A DNA stretch of 64,000 nucleotides, from NCBI GenBank assembly GCA_032622095.1, contig CP136065.1, positions 156,801,577-156,865,576 on the forward strand. Reading direction: 5' to 3'. The position numbers and the translations under genes are program-made. The notes beneath the pieces are model-generated. The model was not told the origin of the DNA and searched no databases. It saw nothing but the letters and a program-made list of their open reading frames with translations. Below, piece by piece: positions 35,336 through 46,527 of this stretch. The stretch's first letter is position 1; each line of letters starts with the position of its first letter. Source of the DNA: Siphonodentalium dalli. Lineage: Eukaryota; Mollusca; Scaphopoda; Gadilida; Siphonodentaliidae.

Positions 35336-36889
35336 TTGGATCCACGGGCACGGACAGATACGGTTATGTCGGACGCACAACCAGGGACACTGTTGCAGGG
35401 ACTGACAACCTTGTCTGGCAAACTGCTTAGTGTACAGTCTGAAATAGAAGACATGCAACCCCTGACACCAGATGAGTATCCATTCTATTCCGGAAATACA
35501 GTGCAGCGTAAACAATTATCACCGGATGAGACATATATCAACAATGGTGCCAACATGGACTATGTACAAGACTACGAGAAGCCAATCTATGATATCAGCC
35601 TAGAATGGGACGATACCGTGTCCCTGGAGCTGAGTACAATAGATAATTTGGAGTATGAACGGGATGCAGTTCTGCTTCTGGATCAAGAATGGCCAGGTGG
35701 AGACAGAGGCGATCTGAGAGACGCACAGATCCCTCTTCTCACACTGTTCGACTCGTTGGCATCCGATGAGGGTGAGACCGTTTCGTCTCAAGGGGAGGAG
35801 GAAGAAGTGGGACCTGGACTGGCTCGCCCGGTTAAGGGCCTACTTTCGGAATCCGAACCAGGACCAAGAGAACGGGAGGAAGAAGTAGGACCTGGACTGG
35901 CTCGCCCGGTTAAGGGCCTACTTTCGGAACCCGAAACAAGACCAAGACAACGGGAGGAAGAAGTAGGACCTGGACTGGCTCGCCCGGTTAAGGGCCTACT
36001 TTCCGACTCCGCATTGGCATGTACGAACACCAATCGTGATAAACAAACTGGCTCGCCCTATGTTCGCCCTGAGCAAGGTCCTTCCGACGTCCACACATAC
36101 GCAACGGGTCACGACGATACCACTGTTCTGATTAGTAAGAAACAGTGGCAAAGGTTTTTGGTTGGCTCGTCCGGTTTTCGCACCGAGTCTTCTGGTGGCT
36201 GCTCATACTTTGAATCAGTCCAGTTGTTTGAGGAACCTGGTTCTTCAGATATGGATGGGACGGAAAATGGGGATTGTGAATTTGGGTCCCCTGGCCGTAA
36301 CAGGTACCAGTTGTTTAAGGAAACCGGTTCATCAGATGTGGATGGGACGGGAAATGGGGATTGTGAATTTGGGTCCCCGGGCCATAGCAAGCCAGTAAAT
36401 TTAGGCAAACCGGTCAGACCGAAGAGGTCATGTGATAGAAAACCTGTAAGACCAATGCGTTTATGTGATAAGTCGGGCTGTTCTTGGAATGTGAAGCCGG
36501 TCACGGAGAAAAATGTAAAATGTCTGATTATGAAACCAGTCTATGAGAAATGCCCGAGTGGGGATATCTGCGATGACGCCGTTCGAGATAAAACAATGAC
36601 AGCTGATTTTCAGCTAGACTTTGATCGAAGGGAGTGGGAGATGGCTAGCAAATATCCCGTTGAACATAAAGAGATAAGTTGCACTGATGCTAAAATATCC
36701 CCCAGTCAGCCTCGGAGTGAAATACTTGACGATTCCTTGACGGCTCATGGGAAAGCTAGCAACTCAAATGTAATTATCGAGAATTGTCAGAACATTGAAA
36801 CTTCATTAAGTGCACCTCAGCTTTCTTCAGTTGGGGGAGGATGGAACCAGATGTTGTACCTGAGTCGTCCTGTCGTTTGGAAGTTGTAA
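35336..36889 (+). pseudogene. Downstream repeat-rich reading region, duplicate 1
   Basis: 517 codons continue the gag-downstream protein after the G-run frameshift at 35280-35289. It is acidic and contains GPGLARPVKGLLSE three to four times (35805-36005) and NGDCEFGSPG twice (about 36262-36385). No protease (DSG/DTG with context), RT or integrase motif is seen. Function unknown. It ends with SRPVVWKL at 36889. The first ATG at 35336 is probably not a real start: duplicate 2 shows the frame is continuous with the upstream region. Confidence 0.65.
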
Positions 36890-37109
36890 ATGTTGTTGCC
36901 AATATGACAAATGATTCTACCGATAACACGAAATTGGACTGTCTACAGAATATGGTGGTTATGTCGGGATTGTGGTATCTCCAAAGTTTTTCTTTGTATA
37001 TCACTTGTGGCGAATTTTGGTCCCAGATTGTGGCATGGTTGACTTGCAGTTTGTTTATATCTGGGCAATCGCCTGTATATTTCGTGAATATTCGGTGGGT
37101 ATGGGATCC

Positions 37110-37560
37110 AGGTGGCCTGTACTTGGTTAGATGTTAGGAAGCTCGGAGTTTGAGGTTGATTCATGAATTAAGTTTGATTCCCATAAATTCCGGAAGTGCA
37201 TGAACCATTATGAACACCCCGATGGTTATCTGAAAATATGGAACGCCATATTATCTTTTAACCATGTGTGAATGGTGACACTACTGTAATGCTTCCAAGC
37301 ACTGTAATGTAATATAGTTATGCAGGAGCGCATGAACCATAATGAACACCAGGGTGGTTAATGGAAATTGATGGAATTCCATATCATCTAAGATGGTCTG
37401 AATGGTGATGCTCGTGTGAGACTTTTAACCTATTTTCTGTGATTATTGTGTAAGAGCTCATGAACCTGAAATTAGAAGCGATGGGAGTCGAATGGTTACG
37501 CGATAAGTTGGACCTGGTCTAGCTAGTCTGGATAAGGGCCAGCTTATTGAATACAACAAG
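37110..37560 (+). other. Non-coding spacer with 133-bp tandem unit
   Basis: 'gcatgaaccat.atgaacacc' and 'ttaaccatgtgtgaatggtga' type blocks recur about 133 bp apart (37192 and 37325). Near 37505 a degenerate echo of the GPGLARPVKGL coding repeat is visible. No open frame. Confidence 0.5.
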
Positions 37561-37881
37561 TATCTGAGCTATGAATAGAGATGTTATTAAGAAAAGTTAT
37601 AACACTAACACTACCCTTCACATTTGTTGTTTAACATACACTGTGGCCTTATTCTAAACATCATTTCTATTTCTGTGTACGGAGCATATATAAGATTGCT
37701 ATATGAATTAAAGAATGTTAAGAAATTACCCCCCTCCTGGGACCATGTTTTAAGTTATCCTCATTTGGGATGGCGGGGTATATTTTAATTAGTCCTCATT
37801 GGTCCATATTTTAAATGACCCTCTGGATGTGACCATATTTTAATTCACCCTCATGGAACCATACATGTATTTTAATTAACC
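37561..37881 (+). repeat. 321-bp filler copied from 21974-22294
   Basis: Same length and orientation as 21974-22294 and nearly identical. It ends at 37880-37881, sharing only 'cc' with the start of the second duplicate. It lies exactly between the two copies of the 2.28-kb internal duplication. Confidence 0.88.
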
Positions 37882-40160
37882 AAATGACAAGCCTCCTGTG
37901 GGGTCTTATCTCGAGTGGTTCTGGGTCTGCCGGAATAGTTCGAGATATGCCAAGGCTATTTCAAACTTCTTTGCTTCCAAATGACCAGCCACCTGTGGGG
38001 CCTATCTCGAGCGGTTCTGGCTCTGCCGGAATAGTTCGAGATATGCCAAGGCTATTTCAAACTTCTTCGCCTACAAATGGCCAGCATCATATCGGCCCTA
38101 TCTCGATCGGTTCTGGCTCTGCCGGAATAGCGAGAGATACGGGAAAGCTAGTTCAAACGTCTAACCCAGCTATCTATACTGTTGTCTCAGTTTTTTCTGG
38201 CATTCCCGTAATAGTTGGAGACGAATGTGTGTATTTAGTTGAACTTCAACCAGTTAATGGAGTTATTGGATCATCTGTCTCGAGTCTGTCTGAGACGCCC
38301 GGATTAATTGGAGACAAGACCATTGCATATCAAGGGGGGGGAGAAGGAGTAGGACCTGGACTGGCTCGCCCGGTTAAGGACCTACTCTTGGATCCACGGG
38401 CACGGACAGATGCGGTTATGTCGGACGCACAACCAGGGACACTGTTGCAGGGACTGACAACCTTGTCTGGCAAACTGCTTAGTGTACAGTCTGAAATAGA
38501 AGACATGCAACCCCTGACACCAGATGAGTATCCATTCTATTCCGGAAATACAGTGCAGCGTAAACAATTATCACCGGATGAGACATATATCAACAATGGT
38601 GCCAACATGGACTATGTACAATACTACGAGAAGCCAATCTATGATATCAGCCTAGAATGGGACGATACCGTGTCCCTGGAGCTGAGTACAATAGATAATT
38701 TGGAGTATGAACGGGATGCGGTTCTGCTTCTGGATCAAGAATGGCCAGGTGGAGACAGAGGCGATCTGAGAGACGCCCAGATCCCTCTTCTCACACTGTT
38801 CGACTCGTTGGCATCCGATGAGGGTGAGACCGTTTCGTCTCAAGGGGAGGCGGAAGAAGTGGGACCTGGACTGGCTCGCCCGGTTAAGGGCCTACTTTCG
38901 GAATCCGAACCAGGACCATGGGAACGGGAGGAAGAAGTAGGAACTGGACTGGCTCGCCCGGTTAAGGGCCTACTTTCGGAACCCGAAACAAGACCAAGAC
39001 AACGGGAGGAAGAAGTAGGACCTGGACTGGCTCGCCCGGTTAAGGGCCTACTTTCCGATTCCGCATTGGCATGTACGAACACCAATCGTGATAAACAAAC
39101 TGGCTCGCCCTATGTTCGCCCTGAGCAAGTTCCTTCCGACGTCCACACATACGCAACGGGTCACGACGATACCACTGTTCTGATTAGTAAGAAACAGTGG
39201 CAAAGGTTTTTGGTTGGCTCGTCCGGTTTTCGCACCGAGTCTTCTGGTGGCTGCTCATACTTTGAATCAGTCCAGTTGTTTGAGGAACCTGGTTCTTCAG
39301 ATATGGATGGGACGGAAAATGGGGATTGTGAATTTGGGTCCCCGGGCCGTAACAGGTACCAGTTGTTTAAGGAAACCGGTTCATCAGATGTGGATGGGAC
39401 GGGAAATGGGGATTGTGAATTTGGGTCCCCGGGCCATAGCAAGCCAGTAAATTTAGGCAAACCGGTCAGACCGAAGAGGTCATGTGATAGAAAACCTGTA
39501 AGACCAATGCGTTTATGTGATAAGTAGGGCTGTTCTTGGAATGTGAAGCCGGTCACGGAGAAAAATGTAAAATGTCTGATTATGAAACCAGTCTATGAGA
39601 AATGCCCGAGTGGGGATATCTGCGATGACGCCGTTCGAGATAAAACAATGACAGCTGATTTTCAGCTAGACTTTGATCGAAGGGAGTGGGAGATGGCTAG
39701 CAAATATCCCGTTGAACATAAAGAGATAAGTTGCACTGATGCTAAAATATCCCCCAGTCAGCATCGGAGTGAAATACTTGACCATTCCTTGACGGCTCAT
39801 GGGAAAGCTAGCAACTCAAATGTAATTATCGAGAATTGTCAGAACATTGAAACTTCATTAAGTGCACCTCAGCTTTCTTCAGTTGGGGGAGGATGGAACC
39901 AGAGGTTGTACCTGAGTCGTCCTGTCGTTTGGAAGTTGTAAATGTTGTTGCCAATATGACAAATGATTCTACCGATAACACGAAATTGGACTGTCTACAG
40001 AATATGGTGGTTATGTCGGGATTGTGGTATCTCCAAAGTTTTTCTTTGTATATCACTTGTGGCGAATTTTTGTCCCAGATTGTGGCATGGTTGACTTGCA
40101 GTTTGTTTATATCTGGGCAATCGCCTGTATATTTCGTGAATATTTGGTGGGTATGGGACC
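37882..40160 (+). repeat. Second copy of a 2.28-kb internal segment
   Basis: Matches 34827 to about 37108 at roughly 99% by eye, with offsets explained by a 1-bp insertion near 37907 and a G-run two bases shorter (8 Gs at 38334-38341 against 10 at 35280-35289). Flanks on both sides differ from copy 1. Confidence 0.92.
37884..39941 (+). pseudogene. Downstream repeat-rich reading region, duplicate 2
   Basis: Here the 8-G run keeps the frame open from the GSGSAGIVRDMP repeats through GPGLARPVKDLLLDP and on to 39527, 547 codons in one frame. This shows how the two pieces in copy 1 belong together. The frame is cut at 39525-39527, where TCG of copy 1 is TAG, and resumes in phase to 39941. Copy 2 has lost its gag N-terminal part because the duplication starts inside the repeat region. 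Most differences from copy 1 that I noted change residues, which suggests neither is under strong constraint. Confidence 0.7.
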
Positions 40161-40482
40161 ACTAGACATAAGGTGAAGCTCAAATCTTAATTTTATATTG
40201 TGAATGAGACATACACTGTATAGGGATAACAGAAGTCCCAGAAAATGAATTCTGTCGATATAATTTTAACAGGTCACCGATATTAAATGAATCGGTATAG
40301 GGAAATATACTAATTATGGATTGAGTCCACGCTACTGGGTACATGTACATTTCTGACAATGTATGGAACAACGTTTTGATGTAACACACTGTATCTGTTC
40401 TAGTTGTTTTCATTGTAGATGCAGATTGAAGTTGGTCTCTACAATATATACGCCCGGTCCTTCAAAATGGAATGGGGAGGAG
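40161..40482 (+). promoter_or_regulatory. 3' internal end with polypurine tract
   Basis: Non-coding DNA ending in 'ggaatggggaggag' (40469-40482), immediately upstream of the LTR start TGTGG. This is the position and base composition of a plus-strand primer (PPT). Confidence 0.8.
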
Positions 40483-40644
40483 TGTGGTGAATGTCGGTTT
40501 CGGAGAAATATGCGATCGTGTCTGCACCAACAGAGACCAACTGCGTCAATGAAAACAGAACAGCTATAGTGTGTCAGTATGCCGTAATGCGTGACCAGTG
40601 TTGTGACTAGAGTGGACAAAGCGGACTGCTCACGGAATTCTACT
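40483..40644 (+). repeat. 3' LTR, first part
   Basis: Matches 29413-29575 of the 5' LTR up to 'ggaattctact', where an insertion begins. Confidence 0.88.
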
Positions 40645-41700
40645 GAATTTGAATTTGTTTAATCTCAATAAAAAACCGTACATATGCATACAGTATTTGA
40701 GATAAAATATATGAATAAGTTTACATGTGAAATTATTATTTACAAGTGATCAAGCACATTACATATATACAAGAAACACAATCCATTCTCGCCATTAACA
40801 TCGGCATTTATTATCATGTATTCGCCCTATACGATGCGACGGAGTCGGTTTAATAGGCCCTTCTTAGAAAATGGCTAAGTCAGATAATCCCTAAAATATA
40901 GTCATGTGGAACAAATATTTAGTTCAACAGACCTGTCTTCAATCAGTATTCGTAGTGTTCTAGAAATACAATGTAGTAGAATTTCTGTCCCAGTTCTTGG
41001 AAGTGAGAGCAATATATATATTTCTTATAATGATATGCCATTAAAACTCTCTGGCTAAAAATATTATTTGATATATGTATATACTTATCGGTTAGTATAG
41101 AGTGTTCATGTGCGATATGCAATTCGTAAGGGGTCGATCGTTGATTCACATAATGATTTTCGTATATAGTCCAAGACCGCATGCACAATATATATATAGT
41201 AATAGTAAAGAAATGTAATTGATTCAATTAAATACTGTTCGTATACATTTAAAGGCGGACTGGTTCCGTCGCATCGTATGTTGGCGAAAAAATATCAAAC
41301 AATGCCTGTATATCCTCAGAGAGGGGTTTCTCGCATGCTTTCTGCGATCACGTAAATGTGGTGTGCGTGCATACGCCAGGACGTCGTACAGGTTATAGCG
41401 ATCCCGTTATGATTTGTCACGTGATATTAAATTCACCCGTGCGCTAAATATGGGTCAATCGTCGATGCGGGATGGATGAGTGCGATGCAAGTTTGTTCTG
41501 TTGATTTCCGTTGATTTTGCATTCTGGATAAATTACTCGGATTATTACATGTACATAGGTGAGCTTTATATACGATTATTATATATTTGAGAATTAGGAT
41601 TTGCGTTTTACAACCATGTATGATGTAGAAAGGATAATGCTATGGGTATGATTCTTTTCTTCAGCCATGTATGTGGCTTTGTATTTCGGTTAAAATAACC
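40645..41700. mobile_element. 1,056-bp insertion splitting the 3' LTR
   Basis: LTR sequence stops at 40644 and resumes exactly at 41701 ('cagcacgcaatgtg'). The insert is AT-rich and without coding frames over 100 codons. About 40810-40860 and 41250-41310 are an internal inverted pair ('atacgatgcgacgga' against 'tccgtcgcatcgtat'), not at the insertion ends. I find no clear target duplication. It may be a degenerate transposon or a nested pair. Confidence 0.7.
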
Positions 41701-41994
41701 CAGCACGCAATGTGTGTGAACTGTGACGCGGTCGGCTGACCAGGAGAACAATAACATTAGAGCTCGGCTATAGAACACCGTCGGATGTGGACGCTTTTCT
41801 AACATCGCTGTTCCATCATGGAGACACCAAAAGACATTGACGGTGATATTGTTACCATCTTATATACCTTCATACAATTAAACATCTCATTATTTTAAAC
41901 ACATCGCTGTCACTTCGGTACGTTTGCCCCAAATTAATACCATTAGAACTTTGGTCCATCGCAGCATGAAATCATTATAGGCAAAGTTCTAACA
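41701..41994 (+). repeat. 3' LTR, second part
   Basis: Matches 29579-29872, ending GCAAAGTTCTAACA. After it 'taaca' is repeated once before 'taag', probably a slip at the insertion junction. Confidence 0.88.
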
Positions 41995-43705
41995 TAACAT
42001 AAGTTTATGTTGTGAAAAGTTTTTACCTCGCTCCTCATATATGTTTTCCTATATATTTTACGACATCTAATTGCTGATTCATCACTGCGAAGTGTTGACG
42101 CTCGTTTGGTTCACTCATGTGTCATTAATGACTCGATGTGCTTATAATTGGAGTAACAAAGAGTCGCGCGATAATATCATCTGGTTATTACTTATCTGCC
42201 CCACAAAAATGATATAGCATTGGGGTGTTTTCTCACTCGCGAACGAATAGATTGATTCTGTTTAGAGTTACAGCCCCACGGCCAATGCAAGTTGAGCCGT
42301 GATAACACATGCATTGTACATGCATCCATTTGCTCTTTCCTGTCATTATATGTTACATCATAATCATGTGAGACCTTTGTTTCCCGATATACAAAACGAC
42401 TTCGCCGACAGGCAGTAATGACGGTAACCTTATCGGCTTTCATTAGTTGGTGCACCTATCTTGAGTCCAGAAGGCCACTTTCATTTGGTTTTCCTTTTCT
42501 GGTCACCTGGGGTCTACATGTAACTATGCGAATTTCTATTACTGGCACAGACTCAATTTTATATCCCCTTGGTTTGGACGTTGGGACGGGACGCCGTTCA
42601 CAACAGTTCGTATGGCATTTTCTTGAAACCTAGTAGTTCCCATTGTGGCAAAGATGTTATCACACATAAAACATGGGAAAATCACACACTGCTCATGAAC
42701 ATATAGATGCTTAAAGAATATGGGCTCACGAAAGTATGGCACCATCATGGAGCTGATAAAACATAACACATTTTCACATGGGGATTTCATAAACGTAGGC
42801 TTCCATATAATATTCCCACCTAATTTAAAACGCTCTTTAAAAACACTTCTTCGAATATTTCCATTATTTCGTCAAAAAATCTTCTTAAAATATCTACGTT
42901 AATTCGTCAAAAACACTTCTTCTCATACAAATCGCCGTTATTTAGTAAATTAACATTCTTTATAGAGTTATTGCCCTTCATATTAAATATGAAGCTAACA
43001 TGCAGAATTACCTATACATGTCGTCATTTAGTGGACAATCCCAAGCTCGCGTGCCACGCGTGGTCGGATTGTCCATTAATTAACGAACATTTTAGGTACG
43101 GATTGTCCGTTTATAAATGGCCAATCTTTGAAGATTTGCCTGAATATTCCATGCCTTACCGGCGACATTTTTAGTGATGTGTCAACGGAAATGAAGAATA
43201 TGCTCACGAAATTATCTGGTAGATCAGCGAGAGTTGCCTTAGTGCGACAAGACATTATGACAGTCTAAGGTTGTCTAACCATGCAGAGGCCCGTGGTAGG
43301 TAATTTAATTAAGAGGCGGGGTTAAGGCCTGGGTGCAGATCTGTATATTGGAACGTATTCGTCTTTTGTGAACACATATCATACGTGACGTATGGTGTTT
43401 AAATATTTGAATCTAAACTTTAGTTTTTGCACGCCCGATTTTTAAAATGTTTCACATCCTTTCTCACCAAGTGCAAAGTATACACACACAGAATATCACA
43501 TATAATCAACTACATAGCCGTTTTTCACAATCACTTCCTTTTTAGCTCTTGCTACGCCTTCGATACCCAGTTACCCACCCCACCCCCCCCCCCCATTCAT
43601 GAATATGTCAAATTACAGAAGAACATAGGCCTACGTCTATACTGCTGATTGGTTTACATTGCATGGACAGATTTTGACGATTTAACCGCCATTCAAGATG
43701 GTAAA
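41995..43705. other. Intergenic, no supported gene
   Basis: 42830-42960 has short related words ('cgtcaaaaa', 'cacttcttc') and one AACGCTCTTTA motif. A C12 run lies at 43583-43594. No recognised coding motif. Confidence 0.45.
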
Positions 43706-43709
43706 TTAA

Positions 43710-44053
43710 AGGTACTCAATCCGATTAAGCACCCCTAAATTGCTATTTCTTTGGCTTCGGTGGTAAAAAATATTTGATTCGAGTCGAGGAACCCACCCAT
43801 CAAAGCTCAGAGTGATTAGATATCGATGTTTTACCACTTGATTTTAGAGTTATCCATCTTACACCCGCAATTTGTCCGTATAATTTGTACATTTGAGACG
43901 TGGAAGTGGCCCACATCTCCAAAAATTAACACATTTCAAAATCGATATCTGATCACTCTGAGCTTTGAATGGTGGGTTCCTCGACTCGAATCAAATATTT
44001 TTTTACCCCCAAAGAAATAGAAATTTAGGAGCGTCTAATCGGATTGAGTACCT
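43710..44053. mobile_element. piggyBac-like MITE family A, copy 2
   Basis: AGGTACTCAATCCGATTA ... inverted end, flanked by TTAA at 43706-43709 and 44054-44057. 344 bp; most of the left inner arm is deleted relative to the copy at 55334. Confidence 0.85.
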
Positions 44054-44247
44054 TTAACGGCGATTATCAAAATCATATACGTCTTGACTAACTTATACGA
44101 ATAGACATCCTAGGACGATACAAAGTCACTGATACTATAATCCCGAGTGAAAGCAGTCTTGCGATACGATGAATCAGTGCGGCATCGTGCGTGTGAATAC
44201 CTGAATACGCCCTGTCACTAACTCGCGACCATATTGGATCCACCAGG

Positions 44248-44373
44248 CCCGGTTCCGTGGTTTTAGTGCTATGCAGGTCTAAGAGTAGCATTTCCATATA
44301 TGGAGTTTTGAATTATTCATGGAAATGCTACTCCGGAACTTTGACCTGTAGCACTAAGACCACGGAACCGGGG
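44248..44373. repeat. Palindromic element around 'ggttccgtggttttagtgct'
   Basis: 44248-44301 mirrors 44320-44373 ('agtagcatttccat' against 'atggaaatgctact', 'cccggttccgtgg' against 'ccacggaaccgggg'), with an 18-nt loop. A further 'accacggaacggagctgg' follows at 44391. Non-coding. Confidence 0.75.
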
Positions 44374-44409
44374 CTGCATGAATCTCTGAAACCACGGAAC
44401 GGAGCTGGG

Positions 44410-45325
44410 TGAATTCGATACTCAGTGATATCGCTTATATATGACAAGGAATTTGTCTTTAGTATAATGAGGATAGCAAAACAGTTGTTGCCCTTCTTCT
44501 CGGGAGACTTTGAGATTTGACATTCCGTTCTCGAGTGGGTAACCATCTCAATGTCTACCTCGACAGCGAGCGACAATTGTATAATGTGAATGGAGATTGG
44601 CAACATTGTCCAAATTTATCACCACGTGCTCAACCTTTCATGAGCAGAATGTAATGCACAAACTTGAAACATGGCAGCTTAATTATTCTCAGTGTATCGA
44701 ACATTTTGTCACTTTATGGAGCCTTTTCGCCCAAATGTTGACATTTTTTAAAAGCTGGGTTCGTCAATTACAGGCACCTCGTGGATCCGGAGTTAAGCCC
44801 GACGAAAAAAAAATTAATAAAAAAAAATACCTCCAAACAAACTCACCTGAAGTCATGCACCACTCGTACTCGAAACACGGTTTACGCAATATTTGCCCAC
44901 ATGACTGTTTATACATCGTTTTCTTACTCAGCTACATGCAATCACATATGAAATGATGTACAGCATACATTTGTGCCAACCACGGAGCATGCCTCCAAAT
45001 CATAATGTGTGCGGTATAATGCAAGTGGGACAAAAATAATTGATCTCAACAGCATTTTACTGTAGATGGCACAACTAAAAATTGAGATAAAACTTCTGGA
45101 AATATTGCATAATATATGAGAGAGGCAACTGAGAGAGGTCTTGTTTTATGTTGCAGTCACGATGGATCATGTCAACATGTTTCTCCAAGCAGTTTGATTA
45201 ATGAAAGTGTCAATGACACTACAGCTCAACTTGGAAAGGGGATAATTTCATGTGAATCAGTCAATGGAGGATTAGGAATGCGGAAAGGTCTAAATAGTAC
45301 TAGATTATCAACATGAGGATATATA
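44410..45325. other. Intergenic, no supported gene
   Basis: A 119-codon frame (44597-44956) has no recognised motif and runs through A-rich sequence. I do not call it. Confidence 0.4.
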
Positions 45326-45329
45326 TATA

Positions 45330-46135
45330 AAGTAAAATCCAAGATAGTTGCTGGCGGCTATGTTTTCCAATGAAATTCAAAAACATTTGATAGCTTTCAA
45401 GTAGTAGATCAATATCAAGATTAAAGTGAAGTATGGTGATGATCGGATGGGGGAAGTGGATTGTAGTGTGTGCCAAAAGGATTTTTAGTCATGCAAAGAG
45501 TAAAATTCAAGATGGCTGCCAGCGGACATTTTTTATGGTTGAATGACCCCAAATGAAACGCTCCCATCTGAATGTCAATATTAACATCCACGACAAATTT
45601 CATGATGATCAGACGAAAATTACGGTCTGTAGCCCGTGCTAATGGATTGAATTTTGAAATCCAAGATGGCCGCTGGCAGCCATGTTTTTTGTCGAATGAC
45701 GACAAAATGACTCGTTCCCATCTACATGTCAATGTTAACAGCCATGATAAATTTCCTAATGATCCGACCAAAGCTACAACTTATTGTCCGTGCCAAAGGA
45801 TGTAGTAATGCAAAGAGTAAAATCCATGATGGTTTGCCAGCGGCCATGTTTATGACCGAATGACCCAAAAATGACTCGTTCCCATCTACATATCAATGTT
45901 AAAATCCATGACAAATTTAATGATGAACCGACCAGCGGTACGACCTGTAGCCGTACCAACGGATTAGGTAATGCAAAGACTAAAATCCAAGATGGCCGCT
46001 GGCGGCCATGTTTTTTTGCCGAATGACCCGAAAATGACTCGTTCCCATCTACATGTCAATGTCAACAACCATGACAAATTTCATAATGATCCGACCAAAG
46101 ACCTTACGACCTGTAGCCCGTGCTAATGGGAATTG
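45330..46135. repeat. Five tandem units of about 158 bp with 'aagatggccgctgg'
   Basis: Units start near 45335, 45490, 45648, 45808 and 45970. Each contains 'aatccaagatggccgctggc', 'ccgaatgaccc.aaaatgac', 'cgttcccatctacatgtcaa' and 'atgatccgaccaaag'. A (CA)n-like stretch and 'acggacgacgga' follow at 46137-46180, the usual ending of this type of repeat in mollusc genomes as I recall it. Non-coding. Confidence 0.8.
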
Positions 46136-46527
46136 TTGACGGACGTCTCCACACACACACGCACACACGGACGACGGATACCAAGCCATGTGACAATAGC
46201 TCAAACTTTACAAGTAAAGTTAAGCTAAAAATGTACGGTACACCAAATTGGCACACGATATAAGCATAATTTATATATATAGCTAGTGTATGTGGAATGG
46301 AACGCACAATCAAATTACTCCTGTGTTTGGTGTTCAACCCAAGTTTATTCAGAAACAAGTACGACAACTAAGCTATATAGAGTTATACTATGTCACTGGT
46401 CAGAAACGTAATACAGACGACGGACTGACGAAATAGCACAGAAAGACAGTAAAAGGCATTTTAGTTTTCACTTGCAAGATGAGCCATCAGGTTTGATATA
46501 AAAAAAACGGCCCTCTCCATTTGTATA

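Larger units (their letters stand above)
29413..41994 (+). mobile_element. Non-autonomous gag-only LTR retrotransposon
   Basis: The 460-bp 5' LTR (29413-29872, TGTGG...TAACA) is repeated at 40483-41994, interrupted by an insertion. 'ggaatggggaggag' directly before 40483 is a textbook polypurine tract. The first bases after the 5' LTR (29875 'tggcgctgcgagcatg') can serve as a tRNA primer site, although I cannot name the tRNA. Inside are a leader of about 1.6 kb, a gag-type reading region, and a repeat-rich downstream region. No protease, RT, RNase H or integrase motif appears in any frame. The layout is that of a LARD-like parasite of an autonomous, probably Ty3/gypsy-type, partner. 'ataag' precedes the 5' LTR and 'taag' follows a five-base slip after the 3' LTR, a possible target duplication. 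Confidence 0.85.

Noticed and set aside
36841-37137. 98-codon frame with a hydrophobic segment, considered as an envelope-like protein
   Set aside because: It has no signal peptide, furin-type site or cysteine pattern, it is out of frame with the upstream protein, and its presence in both copies is explained by the duplication.
42192-42633. Overlapping frames of 71-87 codons on both strands
   Set aside because: No motif, no repeat of these frames elsewhere, and no splice context.
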